A stretch of DNA of 64,000 nt from Nitrospirales bacterium (GTDB taxonomy: Bacteria; Nitrospirota; Nitrospiria; Nitrospirales; UBA8639). This document shows positions 51,701 through 60,513 of this stretch, in pieces. How positions within the stretch are numbered: the stretch's first letter is position 1; each line of letters opens with the position of its first letter. The position numbers were made by a program, and so were the translations under genes. The DNA lies in the NCBI GenBank assembly GCA_021604105.1, contig BQIW01000006.1, positions 1 through 64,000 on the forward strand, read 5' to 3'. A model generated the notes under the pieces. The model made no database searches, was not told the DNA's origin, and saw nothing but the letters and a program-made list of their open reading frames with translations.

Positions 51701-51964
51701 CGACGTCACAACCCCCACCGATAGATCCGAGTTGGTAATGGCCGCCTCTGCCGTTGCTTGTGGATTTCCGATAACATCGGGGACCTCTGCAGCGCCTGCC
51801 GTTGTAGGTAAAGTACAGATGAATACTAACAGGCACATAGGAACCATCAACTTCAAAAGAATCGAGGTGAGATCTCCTGGCAATTTCTGACAGGTGAAAT
51901 TCAACATAAATCTGTTCGTGTGCAGAATTTTCATCACGTTCATGTCATTGACTCCATTCAGCAA
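48719..51964 (-). CDS. Secreted PASTA(x7) / central propeller-like domain / FG-GAP-like (x6) protein, paralog B
   Basis: Same architecture as paralog A; seven PASTA units counted, six blades counted. Confidence 0.92.
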   Translation of the reverse strand: MLNGVNDMNVMKILHTNRFMLNFTCQKLPGDLTSILLKLMVPMCLLVFICTLPTTAGAAEVPDVIGNPQATAEAAITNSDLSVGVVTSVNSATVPIGSVISQDPAAGINVVPGSPVDLVISGVTVPNVVELAQESAESAITAAGLTVGTGSTVNSTTVPIGTVISQTPAAGTNVLPDSAVTLVVSLGTAVPDLVGLAQAAAETAITAAGLTVGTGSTTNSATVPIGNVISQTPTAGSNVPPGSAVALEVSLGAKVPDVVGLTQDAAETAITSGGLTLGTITSATSTTVPAGTVINQSPEAGVNVAPGTAVTLVVSLGVVVPKVVGLTRAAAETAITEANLTLGRVTTANSGSVAAGRVISQNPAAEAKVEAGSAVALVVSLGAKVPDVVGISRGSAQTALSSAGLKVGTVTSANSQTVAIGNVISQDPTAGSNVAPGSSVALVVSLGTAVPDVVNKSQSAAQAAIAGVGLTVENVTSVFSDTVASGNVISQNPTAGTNVSPGSGVGLVISSGPPVLLMGVQNDPKTGPLVNSLYRLRTDGVVSKIGDLTHRTHGLAYVGSNLYSVEELTLAKSAGTPPNLYRLNPSTGATLATIRLSLSTGESLEGGRGLATEPGTNQLWGLLVVTSEVNTIRRLVTINPTTGVATQKAKLFGNFMDLAFDAAGTLYAITDNRPVSGGAVAPARIYTVNKTTGAATEFLDVSAGAVAGQPNFRESETIGVGSSSDLLYHLSGQHKVTSGFTKNILFEQIHRTTKARKAIALSGPDFFVTTALTLVPPTNTNTGAGTPALADLDASGTTDLIWQNTQDGSTAIWLMNGTRIAASGFPGGVPAAWKIAGVGDVNGDGKGDVIWRNGTSGTVAVWLMNGVSVSAVGFPGSATTAFEIAGVGDVNGDGKADLIWRNRTDGSTAIWLMNGTKIAAPGFPGGVPVGWQISGVGDVNGDSKADVIWRNGGNGTVAVWLMNGLGITGVGFPGSASTAFEIAGVGDVNGDGKADLVWRNSTDGSTAIWLMNGTVIAAPGFPGGVPLAWQISQVGDINGDGKSDVIWRNGGSGTVAVWLMNGSSISSVGFPGSAPSDWEIQ
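50430..51790 (-). repeat. PASTA repeat array, 7 copies (approximate limits)
   Basis: Counted by eye in paralog B; spurious antisense ORFs at 51285 and 51480 are spaced 195 bp, matching the unit. Confidence 0.85.
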
Positions 51965-52240
51965 GAATCAGCTGCCCAGTCCACGGCGATCCAGGCTCGC
52001 CTGGTTCAATCAGACACTTACGCGCCCACCATGGATTGCTGTTGCTTTTTTCAGTGAATTTAAGAAGGGGCGTTCGTTGTCTCTACAATGGGGGAGGGTT
52101 CGGCCGTGTATTAAATCAGGTGGCTGAAATAATTCTGATCGGGAACACGAAAAATTAAAGTGAAGTATAACATGAGAAGGTTGACGCGTTCCATCCTTAG
52201 CTCGCTGACCCTGGTGATCCCATCCAACCGGAATGAAAAT

Positions 52241-55200
52241 CTACTGAATCTGCCAAACTGAGGATGCCGAGCCAGGGAAACCCACGGCCGAAATTGACAA
52301 CCCGTTCATCAGCCATACCGCAACAGTACCGCTCGTGCCATTGCGCCAGATGACATCCGCCTTGCCATCCCCATTCACATCGCCGACTTGTGAAATTTGC
52401 CATGCTAGGGGTACCCCGCCAGGAAAACCGGGGCCGGCAATGGTGGTTCCATTCATTAACCAGATGGCCGTGCTGCCATCAGTCCTGTTTCGCCAAACCA
52501 GATCGGCTTTGCCATCCCCATTCACATCACCCACGCCTGCGATCTCAAATGCCGTCGACGCACTACCGGGAAAGCCGACCTCGGTGATACTTAAACCGTT
52601 CATCAACCATACGGCCACGGTGCCTACGGCGTTCCGCCAAATGACATCCGCCTTGCCATCTCCATTCACATCGCCCACGCCCGCAATCTGCCAGGCCAAA
52701 GGCAACCCGCCAGGAAAACCGGAAGAGCCAATGGCAGTCCCATTCATCAACCAGATCGCCGTGCTGCCATCATTCTGGTTGCGCCAGACCAGATCCGCTT
52801 TGCCATCCCCATTCACATCGCCGACTCCCGCAATCTCAAACGCTGTTGACGTGCTTCCGGGAAAACCCAAGGTCGTCACCGATATTCCGTTCATGAGCCA
52901 CACGGCCACGGTGCCGGTGGCATTCCGCCAGACGAGATCGGCCTTGCCATTGCCGTTCACATCGCCTACGCCCGCGATCTGCCAGGACATCGGAACACCC
53001 CCCGGAAAGCCGGAGGCGGCGATCGTCGTTCCATTCATCAACCAGATCGCCGTACTGCCATCAGTTGTATTCCGCCAAATCAGGTCGGTCGTACCGGACG
53101 CATCCAGATCGCCCAGGGCAGATACATTCGGACTCATGGGTGGCACCAAGGTCAAGGCCGTGGTCACAAAAAAGTCCGGGCCGGTGAGTTCCATCTCGGT
53201 TCTGGTTTGATTGTTCAGATTGATCCTTTCAAACAGAATATTTCTGGTAAATCCTGAGGTCACCTTATGCTGCCCGGAAAGATGATACAGCAGGTCAGAG
53301 GCAGTCCCCACCCCAATCGTTTCACTTTCTCGAAAATTCGGTTGCCCCGCCACGGCGCCAGCCGAGACATCCAGAAATTCCGTCGTAGTCCCGGTCGTCT
53401 TATTCACCGTATAAATTCTGGCCGGAGACACGCCTCCCCCCGAAACCGGTCGGTTATCCGTAATCGCATACAGCGTCCCGGCCGCATCAAAGGCCAGATC
53501 CATAAAGTTTCCAAACAGTTTGGCCTTTTGAGTAGCCAGACCCGTTGTCGGATTAATCGTCACTAACCGCCGGGCATTGTTTACTTCGGACGTCACCACC
53601 AGCAACCCCCACAGCTGATTGGTCCCAGGCTCCGTGGCCAGCCCTCGTCCCCCAACTAACGATTCGCCCGTGGACAAGGAAAGGGAGATCGTCTCCAGTG
53701 TGGCACCGGTGTCGGGATTGAGCCGATACATCTTCGGCGGGGCCCCAGCCTGTTGCGCAAGCGTCAGTTCTTCCAAGGAATACAAGGTGGACCCGACAAA
53801 GGCCAAGCCATGCGTGCGATGCGTCAGGTCTGCGATTTTGGTCACCACTCCATCTGTGCGAAGGCGGTAGAGGCTATTCACTAGCGGCCCGGTATTAGGA
53901 TCATTTTGCACCCCCATAAGAAAAGCCGGCGGTCCGGAGGAAATCTCCAGGGCCACCCCGCTGCCTGGAGCCACATTCGTCCCCGCTAACGGGTTTTGAC
54001 TGATCACGGTTCCCAGGGGTACGGTATCGCTAAAAACCGGGGTCACTGTCCCCACAGTAAGGCCCGCCGTGATCAAAGCCGTTTGAGCTATACTTTGTGT
54101 CAAACCCACAACATCTGGCACCTGAGCTCCAAGCGATATCACCAGGGCTACCGTACTGCCAGGCGCCACATTGTTCCCGGCTGTCGGATTTTGACTAATG
54201 ACAGCACCAATTGCCACAGTGGGACTCGTGGCGGTCGTCACGGTCCCCACTATCAAGCCCGCCGTAGTAATTGCAGATTGCGCCGCTGCCTGCGCCAAGC
54301 CCACCACATTCGGGACTGCGGCACCGAGGGAGACGACCATATTCACGGCACTACCCTCCGTCACGCTAGTTCCTGAAGAGGGAGTTTGACTGATGACTCT
54401 TCCAATGGACACCGTCGGACTTGTGGCGGTCGTCACCGTCCCCACTGTCAAGCCCGCCGTGGTAATCGCGGATTGCGCCGCCGCCTGCGTTAAACCCACC
54501 ACATCCGGTACCACCGGCCCCAAGGACACCACCAAGGCCACAGCACTGCCTGGCGCTACATTGCTCCCGGCCTCTGGATTCTGACTGATGACATTTCCAG
54601 GGGGTACCGTCGGACTCGCGGTAGTCGTCACATCCCCCACTGTTAAACCGACATTCGTAATGGCTGTCTGGGCGGCGGCTTCCGCCAAGCCCACCACATT
54701 AGGCACCGCAGTGCCCTGGGAGACGACAAAATTCACGGCGCTGCCCGCATTGACACTGGTTCCTGGAGCAGGAGTTTGACTGATGACCCTTCCGATTGCC
54801 ACCGTCTGACTATTGGTTGAGGTCACAGTGCCCACGGTCAAGCCGGCATTGGTAATTTCGGTCTGCGCGGCAGTCTGCGTTAAACCCACCACATCCGGAA
54901 CAGCAGGCCCCAGCGACACCACGAAAGCCACAGCACTGCCTGGCGCTACATTGTTCCCGGCCCCTGGATCCTGACTGATGACATTCCCGGCCGGCACCGA
55001 TGGATGACTGGCTGTTGTGATGGCCCCTATCGTCAACCCGGCATTGGTAATCGCCGTTTGGGCAGCCGACTGTGCCATGCCCACCACATCCGGCACCGCA
55101 GTTCCCAGGGACACCACGAAAGCCACGGCACTACCTGGTTCCACATTGCCCCCTGCTGCGGGGTTCTGACTGATAACCGTCCCAATAGGTACAGTGGCAC

Positions 55201-56095
55201 TATTCGCTGACGTCACCGTCCCAACCGTAAGCCCCGCGTTTGTGATGGCGGTTTGGGCATTTCCCTGTGTGAACCCAACCACATCCGGCACAACCGCGCC
55301 CAGAGACACCACCAAGGACACCGCACTGCCAGCCTCCACATTGGTCCCCGCCACTGGATTCTGGCCGATGACGTTTCCAATGGCCACCGTTGTACTATTG
55401 GCTGACGTCACCGTCCCCACTGCCAGGTTGGCACTGGAAATCGCCGTTTGCGCGGTGCCTTGGGCCAACCCCACGACATTTGGCACCGCGATACCCAGAG
55501 AGACCACCAAGGCGACCGCATTACCCTGAAAAACATTGGTCCCCGCAGCCGGATTCTGATCGATGATGTTTCCAATAGGCACGGTCGCATTATTCGCTGA
55601 CGTCACCGTCCCCACCGTGAGATCCGCATTCGTGATGGCAGTTTGGGCCGCCGCCTGTGCAAATCCCACCACATTCGGTACCGCCACTCCAGAAATTACA
55701 AGATCCACCGGACTGCCCGGTACCACATTGATCCGCGCTGCCGGATCTTGGTTGATAACGTGGCCAATGGGCACACCACCATCAATGGCCGCCGTCACAA
55801 CTCCCACAGTGAGACCGACGTTTATAATATCGGACTCTGCTGTAGCCTGTGGGCTCCCGATAACATCCGGAACTTCTATGGCTCTTGCTGTTGCTGGAAA
55901 TATTAAGTTGAAGAAAAAGAGGCTTACGGGAACCACCAGCCACAAAAAGATCAACTTGTGACCTCTTTCCAATTTCTGGTGGGTTAGATTCAACCCGATC
56001 AGGTGCTGAACCTTCATCACATCCCTAAAGGATCCGGTCGTGGATAGACCTAAGTGGCCGAAAGATATCTCATGATGCGCACAAGAGAAACACAA
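52241..56095 (-). CDS. Secreted PASTA(x10) / central propeller-like domain / FG-GAP-like (x6) protein, paralog C
   Basis: Ten PASTA units counted; six blades. Likely start MKVQHLIGLN at 56017 with upstream AGGGA. Confidence 0.92.
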   Translation of the reverse strand: MCFSCAHHEISFGHLGLSTTGSFRDVMKVQHLIGLNLTHQKLERGHKLIFLWLVVPVSLFFFNLIFPATARAIEVPDVIGSPQATAESDIINVGLTVGVVTAAIDGGVPIGHVINQDPAARINVVPGSPVDLVISGVAVPNVVGFAQAAAQTAITNADLTVGTVTSANNATVPIGNIIDQNPAAGTNVFQGNAVALVVSLGIAVPNVVGLAQGTAQTAISSANLAVGTVTSANSTTVAIGNVIGQNPVAGTNVEAGSAVSLVVSLGAVVPDVVGFTQGNAQTAITNAGLTVGTVTSANSATVPIGTVISQNPAAGGNVEPGSAVAFVVSLGTAVPDVVGMAQSAAQTAITNAGLTIGAITTASHPSVPAGNVISQDPGAGNNVAPGSAVAFVVSLGPAVPDVVGLTQTAAQTEITNAGLTVGTVTSTNSQTVAIGRVISQTPAPGTSVNAGSAVNFVVSQGTAVPNVVGLAEAAAQTAITNVGLTVGDVTTTASPTVPPGNVISQNPEAGSNVAPGSAVALVVSLGPVVPDVVGLTQAAAQSAITTAGLTVGTVTTATSPTVSIGRVISQTPSSGTSVTEGSAVNMVVSLGAAVPNVVGLAQAAAQSAITTAGLIVGTVTTATSPTVAIGAVISQNPTAGNNVAPGSTVALVISLGAQVPDVVGLTQSIAQTALITAGLTVGTVTPVFSDTVPLGTVISQNPLAGTNVAPGSGVALEISSGPPAFLMGVQNDPNTGPLVNSLYRLRTDGVVTKIADLTHRTHGLAFVGSTLYSLEELTLAQQAGAPPKMYRLNPDTGATLETISLSLSTGESLVGGRGLATEPGTNQLWGLLVVTSEVNNARRLVTINPTTGLATQKAKLFGNFMDLAFDAAGTLYAITDNRPVSGGGVSPARIYTVNKTTGTTTEFLDVSAGAVAGQPNFRESETIGVGTASDLLYHLSGQHKVTSGFTRNILFERINLNNQTRTEMELTGPDFFVTTALTLVPPMSPNVSALGDLDASGTTDLIWRNTTDGSTAIWLMNGTTIAASGFPGGVPMSWQIAGVGDVNGNGKADLVWRNATGTVAVWLMNGISVTTLGFPGSTSTAFEIAGVGDVNGDGKADLVWRNQNDGSTAIWLMNGTAIGSSGFPGGLPLAWQIAGVGDVNGDGKADVIWRNAVGTVAVWLMNGLSITEVGFPGSASTAFEIAGVGDVNGDGKADLVWRNRTDGSTAIWLMNGTTIAGPGFPGGVPLAWQISQVGDVNGDGKADVIWRNGTSGTVAVWLMNGLSISAVGFPGSASSVWQIQ
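53935..55880 (-). repeat. PASTA repeat array, 10 copies (approximate limits)
   Basis: Counted by eye; antisense ORFs at 54198, 54393 and 54588 are spaced exactly 195 bp, matching the unit. Confidence 0.87.
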
Positions 56096-56176
56096 TATTA
56101 CCTAACAATGTCGTTTGTGAGAATTAATGCCTTCTTACTCGATGTCCCCTGTAAGTCAGCAGCTCGGATATTCAAA

Positions 56177-59100
56177 CTACTGAATTTCCCAATCGGAGGG
56201 AGCGGAACCCGGGAAACCCACAGTCGAAATTGACAACCCGTTCATCAACCAGACCGCTACTATGGCACTGGTATCATTGCGCCAGATGACATCGGCATGA
56301 CCATCTCCGTTCACGTCGCCGACTTGAGAAATTTGCCACGCTACGGGCACGCCCCCAGGGAAGCCGGCCGTGGTAATGGCTGTCCCATCCATTAACCAAA
56401 TCGCCGTACTGCCATTGCTCTGGTTTCGCCAGATCAAGTCCGCCTTTCCATCGCCATTCACATCCCCAACCCCCGCCATATCAAAAGCGGTTGGGGCAAC
56501 TCCGACAAAGCCTACGTCTGTCACCGATAACCCATTCATCAGCCATATAGCCACTCCCCCACTAATACCATTGCGCCAAATGACATCTGCTCTATTATCC
56601 CCATTGACATCGCCCACCCCCTCGAGTTGCCAGGCCACGGGCACTCCCCCCGGAAAGCCGGAGGCGGCAATTGTCGTTCCATTCATCAACCAAATGGCGG
56701 TGCTACCGTCAGTGATGTTACGCCAAACCAGGTCGGCTTTACCATCGCCGTTCACATCGCCCACGCCTGCAATCTCAAACGCCGTCGAAGTGCTTCCCGG
56801 AAAGCCAACAGCCGTCACCGACACCCCGTTCATGAGCCACACGGCTACGGTGCCGGTGGTATTATTGCGCCAGATGACATCCGCCTTGCCATCGCCGTTG
56901 ACATCGCCCACGCCCGCGATATGCCAAGCCCTCGGAACACCTCCCGGAAAGCCGGAGGCGGCGATTGTCGTTCCATTCATCAACCAGATCGCGGTGCTGC
57001 CATCACTCTGGTTACGCCATATGAGGTCGGCCGTGCCCGACGCATCCAGATCTCCCAATGCCGGAGGACCCGTAGGTGGCACCATGGTCAGGGCGGTTGT
57101 CACAAAAAAATCCGGACCTGTGAGGGCCATCGCGGTTCTGGCTTTTGTCGTCAGATGAATCGTTTCAAACAAAATATTCTTAGTAAAGCCTGTGGTTACC
57201 TTATGCTGCCCGGAGAGATGATACAATAGGTCGGAAGAAGACCCCACCCCGATCGTTTCGCTTTCTCGAAAATTCGGTTGCCCCGCCACGGCCCCGGCCG
57301 AAACATCCAGAAATTCCGTCGTAGCTCCTGTCGATGTATTCACCGTATAAATCCGCGCCGGAAACACCGCCGCCCCCCCTGGCACCGTTCGGTTGTCCGT
57401 GATCACATAGAGCGTCCCGGATTCATCAAATGCCAAGTCCATAAAGTTCCCAAACAATTTAGCCTTTTGGGTTGCCACCCCCGTGGTCGGATTAATGGTC
57501 ACTAACCGCCGCGCACTGTTCACTTCGGACGTCACGACAAGTAACCCCCACAGCTGATTGGTTCCAGGTTCCGTCGCCAGCCCTCGCCCCCCCTCTAAGG
57601 ATTCGCCCGTTGATAATGATAAAGGTATCCTGGCCAGCGTGGCCCCGCTTTCGGGGTTCAGCCTATACAAATTCGGTGAAGCTCCGGACTGCGGAGAAAG
57701 GGACAGTTCCTCGATGGAATACAACGTGGTCCCGACATAGGCCAAGCCATGCGTGCGATGAGACAATTCCCCAATTTTGGTCACTACTCCATCGGTACGA
57801 AGTCGGTAGAGGCTATTCACCAGGGGTCCGGTCTTGGGATCATTTTGCACCCCCATCAGAAAAACCGGCGGTCCGGAAGAAATTACCAGGGCTACCGAAC
57901 TGCCCGGATCCACATTGACGCCTGCTTTTGGATTTTGACCAATAACGTCGCCAATCGGCACCGTAGAACTAATGGTTGTCGTCACTATTCCCACGGTCAG
58001 TCCAGCCGTGGTCAATGCCTTTTGAGCATTGATCTGCGTCAAACCCACGACACCGGGCACCTGAGTCCCTAGCGATACTACTAGGGCCACTGCACTTCCC
58101 GGAGCCACATTGTCCCCCGCTGGCGGGGTTTGACGGATGATAGTACCAATCTCCTTTGTTGAACTCGTGGCAGTCGTCACCGTGCCCACCGTCAAGCCAG
58201 CATTGGTAATGGCGGTTTGCGCCGCGGGTTGCGTCAAGCCCTCAACATTCGGCACTGAAGCTCCAAGAGAAACGACCAGGTTCACTGCACTATCCGCCGC
58301 CACTTTGGTTCCTGGATCGGGAGTTTGACTGATGACTCTGCCAATAGGGACTGTCTGACTATTGGCGGATGTTACCGTGCCCAGCTTCAACCCTGCCGAG
58401 GAAAGCGCTGTTTGGGCCGCAGCCCGGGTTTTTCCCACGACATTCGGCACTACCGGACCTGTCGACACCACCAGGCTCACCGCACTATCCACCGCCACAC
58501 TCGCCCCCGCCGCCGGCGTTTGACTGATGACCCGCCCCGCGGCCACCGTGGCATGACTGCTCTCCGTGACGGTCCCTACCTTGAGCCCCGCATTGGTGAG
58601 CGCGGTCTGCGCCGCCCCCTGCGTGCTGCCCACCACATTCGGCACCGTCACCGGCGCCGGGCCTGTCGACACCACCAGGGCCACCGCACTATCCACCGCC
58701 ACACTCGCCCCCGCCGCCGGCGTTTGACTGATGACACTGCCCGAAGGCACCGTGGCATGGTTGGCAGTCGTGATGGGTCCCACCGCCAAACCCGCTCCTG
58801 TAATGGCTGACTCGGCCGCCCCCTGCGTGCTGCCCACCACATTCGGCACCGTCACCGGCGCCGGGCCCGTCGACACCACCAGGCTCACCGCACTGCCGGC
58901 CGCCACACTCGCTCCCGCCGCCGGCGTTTGACTGATGACACTGCCCGAAGGCACCGTGGCATGGTTGGCGGTCGTGATGGGTCCCACCGCCAAGCCCGCT
59001 CCTGTAATGGCTGACTCGGCCGCCCCCTGACTCAACCCAACCACATCGGGGACATCTTCAGCCCATACTGTGGGCAACGCGAAGGTGGGTAACAACATTC

Positions 59101-59209
59101 CCACCACAACCATGATCTTGAAAAGATGTATCAGCCAACTATGGGCTTTATCACTTTGTTTCAGTTTCCGGACATCATTAAGCTGTTGCTCTGCGGCGTT
59201 CATGCGCAA
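56177..59209 (-). CDS. Secreted PASTA(x6) / central propeller-like domain / FG-GAP-like (x6) protein, paralog D
   Basis: Six PASTA units counted; first units carry a GPAPVT linker; six blades; signal peptide MVVVGMLLPTFALPTVWAED. Confidence 0.92.
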   Translation of the reverse strand: MRMNAAEQQLNDVRKLKQSDKAHSWLIHLFKIMVVVGMLLPTFALPTVWAEDVPDVVGLSQGAAESAITGAGLAVGPITTANHATVPSGSVISQTPAAGASVAAGSAVSLVVSTGPAPVTVPNVVGSTQGAAESAITGAGLAVGPITTANHATVPSGSVISQTPAAGASVAVDSAVALVVSTGPAPVTVPNVVGSTQGAAQTALTNAGLKVGTVTESSHATVAAGRVISQTPAAGASVAVDSAVSLVVSTGPVVPNVVGKTRAAAQTALSSAGLKLGTVTSANSQTVPIGRVISQTPDPGTKVAADSAVNLVVSLGASVPNVEGLTQPAAQTAITNAGLTVGTVTTATSSTKEIGTIIRQTPPAGDNVAPGSAVALVVSLGTQVPGVVGLTQINAQKALTTAGLTVGIVTTTISSTVPIGDVIGQNPKAGVNVDPGSSVALVISSGPPVFLMGVQNDPKTGPLVNSLYRLRTDGVVTKIGELSHRTHGLAYVGTTLYSIEELSLSPQSGASPNLYRLNPESGATLARIPLSLSTGESLEGGRGLATEPGTNQLWGLLVVTSEVNSARRLVTINPTTGVATQKAKLFGNFMDLAFDESGTLYVITDNRTVPGGAAVFPARIYTVNTSTGATTEFLDVSAGAVAGQPNFRESETIGVGSSSDLLYHLSGQHKVTTGFTKNILFETIHLTTKARTAMALTGPDFFVTTALTMVPPTGPPALGDLDASGTADLIWRNQSDGSTAIWLMNGTTIAASGFPGGVPRAWHIAGVGDVNGDGKADVIWRNNTTGTVAVWLMNGVSVTAVGFPGSTSTAFEIAGVGDVNGDGKADLVWRNITDGSTAIWLMNGTTIAASGFPGGVPVAWQLEGVGDVNGDNRADVIWRNGISGGVAIWLMNGLSVTDVGFVGVAPTAFDMAGVGDVNGDGKADLIWRNQSNGSTAIWLMDGTAITTAGFPGGVPVAWQISQVGDVNGDGHADVIWRNDTSAIVAVWLMNGLSISTVGFPGSAPSDWEIQ
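57870..59055 (-). repeat. PASTA repeat array, 6 copies (approximate limits)
   Basis: Counted by eye in paralog D; first two units nearly identical. Confidence 0.85.
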
Positions 59210-59624
59210 TGCCTCTTGGGGGTGGAAGCAAGCGAAACATCATTGAAAGAGAGATGAACAACACGGACATCTTTGCCCGGAAATCTCTCCTCGGATAAAA
59301 AATTATGTGTGCAGACTAGCCGAACACCGCTGTCTTTTCAATGTACCTTTATTTCACCCTTTTTATGCTTTTTTTATACATCTGGTGAAAGAGTTCCACC
59401 TTTACCAATGATTAGATTCTGACAGAAGGGTTTTTGAAAAACTAAATTGTTGACCCGGCAAAATGTCCCATTCGACCAATGAGAATGAGGACTTCAAACG
59501 TCCTCCGGACCTCGCTCCACTCCGAACGGTTGTCCACCTCTCCTGAGATCCTTATAATGGTCCTCAGTGTTCGCTCAATCAGCCTGATCACATACCCGAC
59601 ATCACAGGAAAAGGAGTCTTCGAG

Positions 59625-60302
59625 ATGGAAAAGAATACAGACGAAAAACCAACCACCGAGGTGCAGGATGATCCAAAAGCCCGCGAGCTGCTACAAGCCG
59701 CTTTTGCCAAAACCGCCCGGTGGCAACCAGACTTCAAAGGCTTTCAGGCCGACCTCCGCATTAATGTGAACGGAAAAGAAACTAAAGGGACCGTGACCGT
59801 GAAAGGGCCGCGGGATGTGACGGTGGTCATCGATGATACCGAATTACAAACCTGGGCCCAAAACCAGATTGGAATGATTGCCGTGCATCGGGGGCCCAGA
59901 ACGTTCGAGGAATCAGACGGGAAACACACCCTGACTTTAGGGGGAGAAGAACAGCACCCTTTAGGTCAACGGATTACCATTCATGGAGATGGAATGGGTT
60001 CCTGGTACCGGGTGAAAGACAACCGCATTACCCAAATCAATCGAAACATGCCTCAGGCAGCTTTTACCATCAACGTGGAAGATAGTGCCGTCACCCAGGA
60101 TCAACATTTTCTCACTACCCGATATACGGTCTATTATTTTTCCCCAAAAGACCGGTCACTGAAAAATGTCGACAGTTTTTCGGATACACATATCAGGATA
60201 GGCAACTCAGACCTTCCGGCGACCCGAAGGATTATTTCTTATGAAAACGGCGAAATCGTCGTGCGATCCCTCACGTTTGAAAATCACAACATGCTGTCAT
60301 AA
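59625..60302 (+). CDS. DUF3386-like protein
   Basis: DPKARELLQAAFAKTARWQPDFKGFQADLRINVNGKETKGTVTVKGPRDVTV; family assignment from recall. Confidence 0.7.
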   Translation: MEKNTDEKPTTEVQDDPKARELLQAAFAKTARWQPDFKGFQADLRINVNGKETKGTVTVKGPRDVTVVIDDTELQTWAQNQIGMIAVHRGPRTFEESDGKHTLTLGGEEQHPLGQRITIHGDGMGSWYRVKDNRITQINRNMPQAAFTINVEDSAVTQDQHFLTTRYTVYYFSPKDRSLKNVDSFSDTHIRIGNSDLPATRRIISYENGEIVVRSLTFENHNMLS

Positions 60303-60309
60303 ACCATAT

Positions 60310-60355
60310 CCCCCACGCCGACGTCATGTTGGCCTGGGGGTGTCGATTTTCTTTT
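60310..60355 (+). terminator. Probable Rho-independent terminator
   Basis: CCCCCACGCC-gacgtcatgtt-GGCCTGGGGG (one mismatch) followed by a T-rich stretch gattttctttt. Confidence 0.6.
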
Positions 60356-60513
60356 GGGGTTCGAACCTGCCAACATTATCTCTCGACATAAAAAGAATTT
60401 CTACAGAACGGGTGAAAATTCTGCAAAGGAATGGCGAACAAACGCTTCACCAAGGATCCCCCGACATATTGCATGGTGAACATGGAGAGTGTGATCAGTT
60501 CGGTTCATCTTCA

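Noticed and set aside
54198-54779. Three 63-aa plus-strand ORFs spaced by 195 bp, superficially CRISPR- or repeat-gene-like
   Set aside because: Antisense readings of successive PASTA units; the repeat is coding on the minus strand and far too long and divergent for CRISPR.
59479-59769. 96-aa plus-strand ORF
   Set aside because: Overlaps the DUF3386-like gene in another frame; no coding signal seen.
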